64,000 bases of DNA from positions 5,231,501 to 5,295,500 of the forward strand of contig CM035230.1 of assembly GCA_020226215.1 (NCBI GenBank), read 5' to 3'. Position numbers and translations under genes: made by a program. This document shows positions 12,325 through 23,717 of this stretch, piece by piece; the stretch's first letter is position 1, and every line of letters begins with the position of its first letter. This stretch comes from Sindora glabra (Eukaryota; Streptophyta; Magnoliopsida; Fabales; Fabaceae). The notes beneath the pieces were generated by a model. That model searched no databases, was not told the origin of the DNA, and worked only from the letters and a program-made list of their open reading frames with translations.

Positions 12325-13781
12325 TGCTGGAAATCGCGCATCATACATGCACAACGGAATAAAAATTTTGCACGATTTCCACCAAGGATCCATGCGAATT
12401 TAGAACGCCATAGATTAAGGAATAGGGTTTATACCTTTCGGCCAAAAATCTTCTGTCCGCTACACAACAAATCCGATCTGCTTCTGTCCGTTTTCTAATC
12501 CAATCTGCTCTCCAAATCACGAACCGGGATAGAAACTAGAAGATCAGATCACCAATGCAACGTTTAATATGGCTGCACCTCTATGGTATCCACACGAACC
12601 TGTGAATCACCAATGAATGTTCACACAAACACCGGTTGGAATTGATCTCCTTTCACCTCGTAGTGCTAGCTACGCCTCTTCAGGAGTTTTGGTCAAGGAG
12701 AGGTGCTAGGATTTTTCTATGCCTTTTTTGGGTGCGTGAATAATGATAATAATACTATTATTACCCAACAAACCTATTTAAATAGGTGCATAGAAAAACC
12801 TAACCTATTTGGGCTTTATTCCATGTACAATTATAGGCTTACTATTAGGCCTTATAATTATAACATGAATTTCCAAATATTAAGCCCAAACAATTTGGTC
12901 TATTAATTCCAAATTCACTAGGCTCTAAGTGTGCGACCCTATAGGCTCTCATTACGTTGGCAATGACCATTGATCATATTAATGATCATAAACAATGATT
13001 GGTGTCTAGCAACACATCATTGTTACCCAAGCAATGAGAAAGTCGGTGATTTGACTAAACCTTTACACATGATCATCACCTATGTCCTTTTGTCCTATAC
13101 ATCTAGATTGAGCACGAGACATGGACTGTGTCATTCCCGTATAGCCCAATCTTAAGGTTTCTTGATTCCTAAGTAAGCTGACTGTAACAAATGTAATCGA
13201 CATCCCATGTCAATTCATCTGAGCATGGCCATGCATTTTCTCAACTTTACTTAATCAAGGGGCCCATAGATGTTGCTCCTGTTATATAGAAAGGACAAAT
13301 CTCATCTTGATCACACAAACCCCTCCGCATGATATGTGACATATCCAATATCTACTCTTGCATTCACTCAACCATTAGTGACATAGAATAGTATCAAAAT
13401 ATGAAACTCACATGTAGGGAACCTTGGTGATCTCAGGTCAAAGGACCATATTAATAATGATCACTAAGAACCACTTATGACACTCATATAACGATTCATG
13501 TAGTATTCTTAATATGGATCGGTCCAGTATACAAGTTCTCTAACTTGTACTCATGTGTAAACTTAATATCCCATGCTAGTCTTAATATATCAAAGCAACC
13601 TAATCCACAATGATATATGATTAGGGACATTTAAGAATACAATTATTCTAAGGTTATTATCATAATTGAATATATTACGCAGACAATATATATAAATATA
13701 ATAATTGGAATTGTCATTAAAATAACATGATTCAAAATTACAATCACCAATATGATTAGTTTTAGGGCATATACACTAACA
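12325..13781 (-). mobile_element. Copia 3' LTR, family A copy 2
   Basis: LTR from TGCTGGAAATCGCGCATC (first bases mutated from TGTTGG) to CATATACACTAACA. Unlike the solo copies it is followed directly on the plus strand by atctcccacttgc, the complement of the element's polypurine tract, and then by pol sequence. It is therefore the 3' LTR of a minus-strand copia element whose other end is missing. A perfect flanking duplication is not expected and was not found. Confidence 0.85.
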
Positions 13782-14318
13782 ATCTCCCACTTGCACTAAA
13801 GCCAATCATCCATGTATCTAATACCTATAGATCTCATATGACTATCATGCTTTTGTTGCATTAGGGCTTTTGTCAGTGGATTGGCGACATTATCGTTAGT
13901 CGGTATTTTGCATATCCTGACATCATTTCTGTCAACAATATCTCTTATGAGATGATAGCGCCAGAATATATGTTTGAATTTCTGGTGAGATCTAGGTTCT
14001 TTGGCTTGCATAATGGCTCTATTATTGTCACAATAGAGCTCTACTGAGGTGTTCGATTCCTCCTTTTAGAAACACCATTCCATTGAGGTGTTCCTGGTGG
14101 AGTGAGTTGTGACACAATGCCACACTCCTTTAGATGATTAAGGAACTCTCGGTCTAAGTATTCACCCCCTCGATCTGATCGAAGTGCTTTAATACTTTTA
14201 CTAAGTTAGTTTTGTACTTCATTTTTGAACTCTTTGAACTTTTCAAAAGATTCAGACTTGTGTTTCATAAGAAACACATAACCATATCTACTGAAATCAT
14301 CAGTAAAACTAAGGGTCG
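13782..14318 (-). pseudogene. Copia pol remnant with internal deletion (RNase H end fused to integrase fragment)
   Basis: From the polypurine tract the minus strand reads the last ~70 codons of a copia polyprotein (13796-14011: AKEPRSHQK, HLIRDIVDR and a terminal YMDDWL), including the natural stop at 13796-13798. Near 14045 the sequence jumps to integrase-domain text equivalent to 50105-50365 of the complete copy. About 1.9 kb carrying the reverse transcriptase is absent. This fragment keeps the integrase catalytic RSDRGG aspartate that is mutated in the complete copy. Similarity ends near 14318. Confidence 0.85.
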
Positions 14319-15407
14319 TGACCCATGCATGATCTTAAGAGAAAAACATAACCTTATATGCCATGCTAGCCTAAAACATTATAAGATAACTTATAACCTA
14401 TTTCAAACTCAAGAGAGCAAATAGCCATTACACATCACTAATTTTTCACATGCACATAGTCCCACACAAATTTTCTTATTTTTCAACATTCACTTGTTAA
14501 TTTATATATTACCAAAATATCCATATCATTTGGTAACCAAACAATACTTCCTTAATTATAATAAAATACACACATATAAATCAATATAAGCATGCCCTAC
14601 CTATAGGTTTAACGGAACACATTTAATAGTATTCAAAATTTTGTAACTTTAAAAAATATGTAGAAATTCTACATTAAACCCATACTAACAAAGTGTTGTT
14701 CAACATAAGAGAATACTCCTCTCTTTCTAAGGAGCTATAGATGATGGACTCGAAGCCAAATTGCTAGTTGAAAAATATTACAATAAAAAGAGTGAGTTAT
14801 TGACTCAATGCATAGATAATATGAATTTCTAATGGAAATTAGACAAGTCGTGGCATGAGTTTTTCCTTAGAAAGAATTAAATAGCTTTTCAATGCAAAAA
14901 AATATCATAAAAGTTATACAATCATATTTGATAAAATAGTAATTAGAATATTCATTAGAAGTAGAATGCTAAAATATAAGTTCCAAGCCAAAAAGTAGAT
15001 AATAGGTTCTTTAATCATAGTATAAAAAACCATCATTAACCTAGATTCATGGTAAAAATTTCAATATAATATATTTATGAGAAATAAGTAATCAAAATCA
15101 AAGCCAATAAATTTTAAAATGCATAGACCATGAAAATTACACTTTGGGTGGGAGATTTCTAGTTATGATTAACAAACATGAGCATTTCACTCATGAAATA
15201 ACAATCTCAAGAGAGATCTTAGCTCTAAAGTAACCTATCAGGCTATCATAAATCAATCTACATGTGTTGGCTGACATACAAGGTTAGGAACTCCCTTACT
15301 AATTAGGGTTCGAACTAAGGTACACTAAGGCTAATGTCATTACTACCATTAGCTACAATTTCCAACTAGTCTTCTCCCAAAATAAGTTTATAAAAATAGC
15401 CAAAACA

Positions 15408-15410
<3 letters not shown>

Positions 15411-15449
<39 letters not shown>
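15411..15449. repeat. (TG)n microsatellite, about 19.5 units
   Basis: An uninterrupted TG dinucleotide run of 39 bases, preceded by acacta and followed by ataag. Confidence 0.97.
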
Positions 15450-15452
<3 letters not shown>

Positions 15453-16490
15453 AGTAATAGTTATATAAGAAAATTATTGGAAATAAACAATTTCATATAT
15501 TAATAATTTAAAACAATCTCAATCCATATTCCTTTCAACTACAAGTAGCTTATCAAGGCTTTCAATGATGGCAATTAACATCTCTAATATCAAATCATTC
15601 TAAACTCATCAAAAATCAATTTTACAAGTATACATGAAACTTCAATACATTATCACTTCATCCACAATAACCTTTCAAAGAGTATTATACAATAAGGTTC
15701 CAATAATATACCATTTCAAATAAATCACAAATTAATTTTCTCATCATAGAGTTATTTTAGTACAATTCTTAACTACTATAACTCAAGAAAATTTTTAAGG
15801 TGCTTGTCCTAAGAGTGCATAGAGCTTTACACATATATGGAACTAAAATGCATGGAAAATAATGATAATTAATAAATTAATAAAATTAATAATTCAAAGT
15901 ATAAAGAAGTTTGAAAATTATATAAAAATATGGAAATACATATTATTTACTCACAAATAGCCAATATGCTCAAGTTTGATTTCTTCCTATTTCACAAACC
16001 ATCAATGCCACTAGGAAGTGTTTCTTAACCTTGTGCAAGCAATCAAACAACAAGTTAAACATAAATCAACACCAATTTACAACATTTCAGCCTATTACAA
16101 AACTCCAAATTTCACATTCTAAGCATAACCTAAAAACAAACTAATCCTCACTATTTACTAACTAATTTAAGCTAATCTAACTCTTAAATAAGAGAATGAA
16201 GCTTGGGATTACCTTATTGAGCAAATGAAAAGATTTTTCAAATCTTGCTGCCTAAATCCCTAAAATTCAAACTGAGCAGAAATAGCAACAACAAAAAAGG
16301 AAAAATAGGGAGAAAGTGGAAGAAAATGTGTTGAAACGTAAAGGAAAGGAGTTATTTTGTGTGATTAGAAGAGAAAGAGGAAGAAGAAGAAGATAAGAGC
16401 TAAAGGGAAAGCATGTGTTCTATTCTACTACTACTATTTCGTGTTTTCTATTCTGCTCAGTTTAAGGTTTTATTTTTACCAAGTTTATTT

Positions 16491-16644
16491 CTATTTCTGG
16501 GTTACTAAGTTTGTGGGTCACAGGTTGTTTCTGTTTTTAGTTTACTAGGTCTGTGGGTTACAGCTTTAGGATCTATTTCTGGGTTAATGTGTCTGTGGCT
16601 CATAGGTTCGAGTTCTGGTTCTATTTCTGGGTTACTAGCTCATG
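16491..16644. repeat. Imperfect tandem repeat, period about 43-48 bp
   Basis: The motif ctatttctgggttact followed by a gtgggtcacagg-like tail occurs about four times with drift (starts near 16491, 16529, 16573 and 16621). It lies inside the family E LTR. Confidence 0.7.
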
Positions 16645-16654
16645 TTTTAGCACT

Positions 16655-16718
16655 TTATTTACATTTCTACCATTTAAGTAAATGAGGACATTTACTTAAA
16701 TGGCAGAAATATAAATAA
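16655..16718. repeat. Short inverted repeat (29-bp arms, 6-bp loop)
   Basis: The left arm at 16655-16683 and the right arm at 16690-16718 are complementary at all but two positions, separated by gaggac. This is much better paired than expected in surrounding decayed DNA. Confidence 0.85.
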
Positions 16719-17189
16719 CGAAACACCTCCCATTTGGATTCAAAAAAATATGAAAAAGATCAAAACTCCAAAGAATAAAAATTTAGATTTTAGATTCTAG
16801 TTAAAAATGTCAAGTTTTGAAAAATTTTAAAATAGCATCTTCTCAAAATGGTCATTTTATGCTTCCAAAAATTCATTAAAATTTACTCTTTAAAGTAAAA
16901 TTATAAGAGAATAATTACTAGGATTTTTTATTTTCAAATCATGTATATTTCATATAACTCTCCAAGGGAGGTACCCCAAACATTAAAATTTTCCCGAATT
17001 CTAGCATACTCAACTTTATTTGTGGAATTAAGCTAAATAATAGTATAAATTAAATTAAATTCTTTCAATAAGTTGGAAAAGAAATAGTTTAAGCCCATTT
17101 GAGATAATCCTAAGTTCATATCAAAACTATTTAGTTGTATTTTACGTTATAACGATCTTATGTTACCTATTAATGGTAGGGTTGTTACA

Positions 17190-18540
17190 ATAACCATGAG
17201 ATAAGTTATGACAAAAAATTATAAGAAAATTGATATTTGATGTGTAGTAATGTGTTAGAAGCATTAAATAAAATTTTGATAAAAATTAAATTAATTTAAG
17301 AGTCCAAAAGACACTAAACCATGGAAGAATTACTATCACCCAACATGTATAATGTTTTCCACTTCTTATTGATAAATGTTGCAGGAAATTGAAAATTGTA
17401 ATACATTAATAATGCTTAAGTTATGAATTGCTAGCTATTTAAAGGAATTAAATATTGTTATTATTTTGAATGGAAAGGTTGTATACTAACCTTGGATATA
17501 ATATCATGTAATGATCAAATGTGAATGACAAAATTTTATGGTATAATTAGTATTTTGACCATACCCAATGATTTGAAATGAGTAATCGATGCTATAGCCA
17601 GTATCTCGTCATTACTCTTCTTAAATCTAATTTATGAGGGGTTTACATCTTTCATAAAGAATGAGAAGTGTAGTCAAGTTTGGAGGTTTGTACCTAGGGT
17701 AGCAAGGGATAAGGTTGGATTGAAGATGTAAGAAGAAGCCTATATGTCAACTATTGCCATTCTCTTTAACAAATTATGTAATCATGATACATAAGAACTT
17801 TAATCAATTAATATTTTACATTGTTATATATCTAGTTTATAATGGTGAAAACTCTGTAGAAGAAAAAGAAAAGTAGTCATTCATTGAGTATTTCAATACT
17901 CACTCTCTTTCTATTGAATTCTATTTATAGATACAGAGCATGAATTCTGCAAGAATGATTGACATCTAACATGAACCATCCTCTCACCTTTAGCAACCTT
18001 CCATATTAAAGTGTCCTATTCAAGAATCATATCTTCAAATGGTATTTATGTATAAAGTTATATTTACAAAAATAGTGTGCTCATGTATAAATTTTATTTA
18101 GCATACTATATGTAAATTATATTTTGAATTTCTTTATACACGTGTAACTAAAAAATTATTTTATATAAATGTTTTCTTATATATTTTGTTTAGTTATGAA
18201 AATAAATAAGTCCAAAGAGTCTTAAATGTTTGCAAGGATAACTAGTTAGTATATTAATACTAGTCAAGTGTCTTTACATCAATTATAATACTCGACAATT
18301 AGGCTGTGACAATAACTTATCTTTTTCTACCTTTCTTCATATTCCACCATCCATGGCTAATTTTTTACACCAATTCAAGGGATTAACACTTCAATTTGGT
18401 TTAATTTTGAGACTTTTCTCTTAATTTCACTTTTATTTTAATTATCTCTTATTTTTCTACTCTTATTATGAATTATTGCTTTGATAGTTTACTAATTATA
18501 ATTAGCTAGTTGATTATCTATTATAGCTTATAAATAAATA
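17190..18540 (+). mobile_element. Decayed gypsy LTR fragment, no genes
   Basis: AT-rich. The 17500-17790 block is a diverged inverted match to 1930-2160, and 17860-17950 matches 11800-11890. No frame of interest. Boundaries are approximate. Confidence 0.35.
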
Positions 18541-19150
18541 AAATCAATTCTCACATGTAGGTTAGTTATGATTTATTATAATAAGAGCAATTAGGTTTTA
18601 GTGATTTGATGCATGGGTGAATTATTAGTTGCTTAAGAAAAATAGAGAATGAATTCATAATTTTTTCATGTAAAATTATTAATTTAGTCTTAACCTTATT
18701 CTTATTGTTTAATGCTATTATTGATTAAATTTAAGTGTGTGTATTGAATTAGAATCAATAGTGAGAGGTTAATTTAAGTGCTTATTCCAAATTAATCATT
18801 ATTAGGAATTTTTCATGGTTACTAGTAGCATTAGGGTAATATTCAGTTAAGTAATTGAATCAATTATAATTTTGTTAGGGATTGATGACAAATCTATATA
18901 TTAGAATGTGAAATTCCTTGGATTAAGCATTTATATTTTGTTTTATACTATTTTGATTTTGTTTTTATTGCTTCATTTAATTTACTTTTTGAAAACCCCC
19001 TAGATTTTGCATTTTGTTTTCATTAATTAACTACTCATCCTTTAACTTTGACTTAAACTCACCTTATCATGCGTTAAAGTAGGCTTCATATTAATTTTTG
19101 GTGTGAAACAATGCATATCAAGATTTTTCACCAACTTTATGTTATTTTGA
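18541..19150. other. AT-rich spacer, unassigned
   Basis: No coding potential and no clear LTR terminus. The general composition (long runs of T-rich text, an aaccccctagattttgcatttt segment) resembles LTR 3' ends of Tat/Athila-type elements, but I cannot prove it. Confidence 0.3.
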
Positions 19151-21179
19151 TGCTTCACTCTAAATTTCTAGGTGATAAAAATTAAGTTTCTTAAGCTTTC
19201 TTAAGTAAGTAGAGATTTACTCTTTTTTCTTTTTTTTTCTTTAAGAAGATTGGTATATATCAGATGTATCTATGGTTAACTATTGATTAAAGCCATGATT
19301 TTTCATGGTGGATTACCTATTATTCAATTTTTGTAGTTGATAGTATGCTAAAGCCATAACAATCAAGGTGGATTAGCTTGAAAGAGTTTTCTTGAAAAAT
19401 TTTTTTATCAAAGGTTAAAAGTAATAATTTTGACAATGATTTCTTCAAATTAATGAAGTTTTGGAAAAAGATTTTATATAGAAATAGAAGTAAAATTTGG
19501 AAAGGAAGCCTTATGAAGCTCTTGGGTTCTAGGCTTTAAGATAGGCAAAATTCTATTTTTATTACAAAAAGGTTATTACACTACACTTTATTTTAATTAA
19601 GAGTTGATAAAGAGGCATAAATATTATGTTTTGAAAGCCAAAAAAAAGAGACTTTTTATTAACATTAGGACACTCTCGGGTCTCATATGTTTTTTTATAG
19701 GAAAAATTTTATTTTCATGATAAAATTAAGTAGATATTAAACTATATTCTGATATGAATATTTTAGAATGGCTACACCTAAATTTTTAGTTAAAAATAGT
19801 TTTGAAAAGCATGAAGCATGTTCTCGGGTACATTGATGTTTCATGTAGAAAAATTTTGTTTTAGTGATAAAAACTCACTACGTTATGTTCCAAGCTATTT
19901 AGGAAATGTATGTAAATAATTATATGAAGAGTGTGTAGCAAGTATGTTTAAAAACATGTTTGAAGTTTATGGAATAGTGAAAAAAATTATTTCCAAAACT
20001 AATGTTTTTAAATAGTAAAGTTATCCTTTAAAGTATTTGGAATGGTAATTATTTTAGGTGACTTTTACAACTTGTTTTATTACTAAAAATGACTGAAAAA
20101 TGTTATTTTACGAGTAAATAATAATTATGGATTTATTTAAGTCTAATATTTTTAAAGTAATTTTAAAGTTGAGAGTGGCAATTTTAAGCAATTCTGATAA
20201 TTAAATATAAGGTAACTTGTGTGGCTTGTGTTGAGCATGTAAAAAGTTCAAAAATGATGTTTAAATCTTAATTATCAAATCTAGAAATTTTCATAAAAAT
20301 TTGATGCAGTTTGATATTTAATTAGAATTATCAAGTCAAAGATACTTATTTAAACCTAGTAAAGATTGGTGCTTGTATTCTTAACTAATTGGTACTAATA
20401 AATGGTGGCCTTAGGAAGCTTTTATAATGGTAGGTAGCACCTAAATTTTCTTGAATAAGTTAAGAAAAATAGCTTTCATACTTATTAGAATGATATACAA
20501 AGTATCAAATTAAAACCACTTGAAATTGGAAGTTTGGAAACTTCAAAAAATCCAAGTTGTTCTATACAATTTTGCTATAGAAGCCATGAGGAATATGGTG
20601 ATTTAGATTGATATTTCGATTGCTTAATAGCATACTAATGTTTTATATCAATGGTTTATTATAAGCTTGAATGATAACATATATTCTACGAAAAAAATGG
20701 AAATTGATCTATAGGCTATGTAGTTTACCCATAAGCCTACTATATAATTAGTGCATAAAATTATAGCATAAATTAATACATAACTTGTATATGAACTAAT
20801 ATTTTTATATGAGAACATTTATGAATAAGGATTTTGAAAATGACTAAATGTTCATGAGCTTTTAAAAAAAAGTGGTACGATAATCTAGCATAAGAATAGA
20901 AGCACTGATATTTGTTGTGGTCATTGGAAAAGTGACAAGACAATTGTAAAATATTTCTTGCTAGATTATACTCTTGTTATATTTTGGTTACAACTAAAGG
21001 ATGACATTTTAACATTATCATATTTTGTACTGTATGGGTTGGAAAGTAGTTAATGTGAAAAAAAAATGGTTCAATGAGTGCTTTATGCAAAAATTAGGCT
21101 AATGAGTCCTCTATACCATGCCTATGGAATTTTGAGGCTTGAATTCCTATATGATAGTATGATGATTTGGCATGATATG
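19151..21179 (+). mobile_element. Long Tekay-like gypsy LTR, left part
   Basis: Diverged direct copy of about 40930-43290. Shared landmarks in order are catggtggattac, an agaggcataaa block, gtgacttttacaac/gtgacttttgtaac, a tatgataattTAGCAT block near 20875/42705, and ttgaatt/gtctatatgat followed by catgatat at the end. It is interrupted by the family B solo LTR, whose duplicated target ATATG occupies 21175-21179. No genes. Confidence 0.55.
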
Positions 21180-21680
21180 TGTAACTCCCTTACTTATTAA
21201 CACCTTATTTCTCAATTACTAGATGATTATTACGCACTCATTCGCCATCTACCTCAAGCTAATACGGAATATCTCAAATTTTTGTACTTTATACACATGA
21301 GCAAAAGTCATATAATTATACAAAAAGAGTTCAATTTACAAAATATACATCAATCATATACAATGTCACCAACTATGCAATTATTTACAACTTCAAACAT
21401 CATTGCCCTTTATCATGAGAGCCTTTGGAAGCATCACCTGGAATGGTTAGTCACAAAATAGAAAACATAAGAAACAAAGTTTCCCAGTAGCTAGCTATTG
21501 CCATAAAGACATTTCAAGCCATTCCAGATCCTTAAGCAAATAAATCATACGTTTCGAAATCATTTAAACATTTTCATCTTATTCAATACCATACCATTGT
21601 AAGAAACATACACTGTACACAACAATCATCAAGCTCATTCGAGGACTCATATCAATATCTAGATGACCATCACAAATAAT

Positions 21681-21864
21681 CGTACCTAGGCCTATATACA
21701 GCATCACGCTGTCTTCCCGAGGTACTCGGGCCAAAGGCCTAACATACAGCATCACGCTGTCTTCTCGAGGTATCGGGCCATAGGTACCGCACACTTGTCA
21801 TCCCTGGGGAACTCGAGCCATAGGCCTAACACAGTATCACACTGTCTTCCCGGGTTGTGCACAC
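21681..21864 (-). repeat. Tandem repeat array in family B LTR (about three units)
   Basis: Units of roughly 55-65 bp contain cagcatcacgctgtcttcccgag, then ggtactcgggcc, then taggcctaac. They are GC-rich against an AT-rich background, and each holds the inverted element cagcatcacgctg. The open frame that spans them on the minus strand is just the translated repeat. Confidence 0.8.
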
Positions 21865-22261
21865 AACAATATTCATACACATTCCATACAATGGCATAGA
21901 ATTCATAAAATCATGTAAATAGAAAACAAAGCTTAAGGATAAAGCTAGCTACCTTTTACAAGCTTCCAATGTGATGTTCCCTTTACTCTCACTTAAAAAC
22001 TTCTTCACACTTCCTCTTGCCTTTCCAAGTTGGCACTCCTTAGTCTATACAAATACACATCATAGTTTCTTATTAGAACAGCATCACTTTCCCTAATCCT
22101 CATGTATTCTTTACTTTCCCCACTTAATTAAATGTATACTTAGATGCTCTATATACCTTGTTTTCAAGCCTTGAAATGACACATATGAACATTAGAAAAG
22201 GAGCCAGGGGTAAAGCCATGCAAAACATGAAGAATTAAACCCGAAAAGTTTACTTAACAAA

Positions 22262-22500
22262 GAACACGGGGGTCCCATACCCCGTGTTCAGGGCCGTGTT
22301 TCTTACTGGATCACTTCAGGGCTTCACTGGGTTATTCGACAAAGAACACGGGGGTGAACACGGGCCATGTTCTACCCCGTGTACCTTACTGCCCTTCAGT
22401 CCTGAGGTAAACATGGGGAGTGTTGCACCCCGTGTAGCACACTGATCAGCTTCGACGAAGAACACAGGGTACAACACGGGACGTGTTCTACCCCATGTAC
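22262..22500 (+). repeat. CACGGGG near-palindrome array, copy 1 (four modules)
   Basis: Four modules of the form acacggggNNNacacgggNcgtgtNNNaccccgtgt lie inside the minus-strand family B LTR. The flank immediately to the left (about 22165-22260: gaaatgacac, attagaaaaggagcc, aagccatgcaaaacatg) is a diverged same-strand match to the Athila-like 5' LTR at about 44975-45070. The stretch to about 22560 may therefore be an Athila-derived fragment. The other family B LTR lacks the array. Confidence 0.8.
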
Positions 22501-23717
22501 ATCACTGATCCTCCGAAAACACATTAAACAGCTAAAATTCCTTCCTTCCTTCTTTTTCATATCCATAGTTTTGGCTTCTCAAAAGGAAAAAATGCACATA
22601 AACACTTTCACAAATCAAAGTTTCATCTTTCATAGGCTGTAAGCTTCATAGAAATTATTCTAACTTCATCATTTTAGCCAAGTTCCAAACATATCATGCC
22701 AACTCTACACATGCACCATTATACCTCTAAAACCCAAATGTGTTCATCATGTTTCTTGCTCTTTTTACACCAAACCAAAGCCATAGCTTAACATAACAAC
22801 ATCTAAAACACCATTAAACATATTCAAATCACCCTAAACTCCATGTTCAATCACCCTTAACCACACCAACCTCAAGATTTTAAGAAACTAAGAAGAGTAC
22901 ATTAAAGAGCTCTTAGAGGAGAACATTTTTACCTCTTAGTGCAACTTGAAAATCCTCACTTGGAGCTCCCCAAACTTGATCAAACTTGGGCTTTTCTTCA
23001 ATCTAGAGACACCAATAGATAGAGCTTGATGAGAGGAGCAATTTTCCCTTCTACACCTTAGCTTGAATCTTGGTATTTTTGGGTGAAAAACTCAAAAGAA
23101 ACTTTCTCTCTCTTTCTCTCTCTCTCCTGCACGTTTTGGAGCTTTCATGGAGATTTTCTGCAGCTTTTAGAAAAGTGGAGAAGAGAGGAGAGTTTTCATG
23201 AAGCTCTAGGGGCATTTTGGTCCTTTTTGAAATTCCCAAGGGTATTTTAGTCCTTTGGCACCAATTATTAAGGCTATTCTTGCCATTATTTTTCTAATAA
23301 TGACACTTGTCATAAATCCATTGGTCACACTAATTAAAATCACATATTGCACCCCAAATTCTTGGTTATTCATATTAGATCCCAATTTCTTAGTTATTTC
23401 ACTTTAACCACACCCAATTCTGCATTTTTGCAAAATAGTCCATAGGGTTTCTGTCTGTTTAAAATTCCTTACACTATCAGACTTAGACAACTTCCCCTTT
23501 TAGGGTTTTCCAACCTCCTCTGATTATTCATACTATTTAGGAAAATTAATTCTTTCCCTACTATCCGTTTTCCTTCAAAATTTCATTTACCTTGCGCTTA
23601 ACTCCTTTCAACTTGAGATTCACCTACCAGGCTAATTCAATCATGCTCTTCGTTTCTACAGCCTCAGAAATTAAAGATTCAAATAATATAATTGAAAATT
23701 CGGGACATTACAATATG

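Larger units (their letters stand above)
14319..17189 (-). mobile_element. Probable gypsy LTR in minus orientation, family E
   Basis: The plus strand ends this block with taatggtagggttgttaca, which on the minus strand is a TGTAACAACCCTACCATTA start typical of gypsy LTRs. The body is AT-rich, with a purine-rich leader-like part at 16300-16400 and no coding potential. I could not find a matching target-site duplication or a clear left end, so the left limit is simply where the copia remnant stops. Confidence 0.4.
21180..23712 (-). mobile_element. Solo LTR, large gypsy family B (minus orientation)
   Basis: The plus strand runs from TGTAACTCCCTTACTTATT to AATTCGGGACATTACA, the inverted counterpart of 4885-7743. 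A perfect 5-bp duplication ATATG flanks it (21175-21179, 23713-23717). No internal region, so it is a solo LTR of 2533 bp. Two internal arrays stand out: reg-like repeats at 21681-21864 and CACGGG modules at 22262-22500. The CT/GA-rich leader-like part lies near 23100-23180. Confidence 0.88.

Noticed and set aside
12970..13155. Small frame of about 60 codons (also at 9304, 47113, 53705 minus and 55815) conserved in every family A LTR
   Set aside because: It lies within the LTR on the strand antisense to the element. Its conservation is just copy relatedness, and there is no sign of coding constraint.
15411..15449. TG run as a functional Z-DNA or regulatory element
   Set aside because: An ordinary microsatellite in repeat DNA with no nearby gene.
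21579..21794. 71-codon minus-strand frame with repeated VPREDSVMLY
   Set aside because: The repeated peptide is the translated tandem DNA repeat of the family B LTR.
22262..22500. Possible CRISPR-like array because of regularly spaced palindromic repeats
   Set aside because: Plant nuclear retrotransposon context, units are diverged and spacing is irregular, with no unique spacers and no cas genes.
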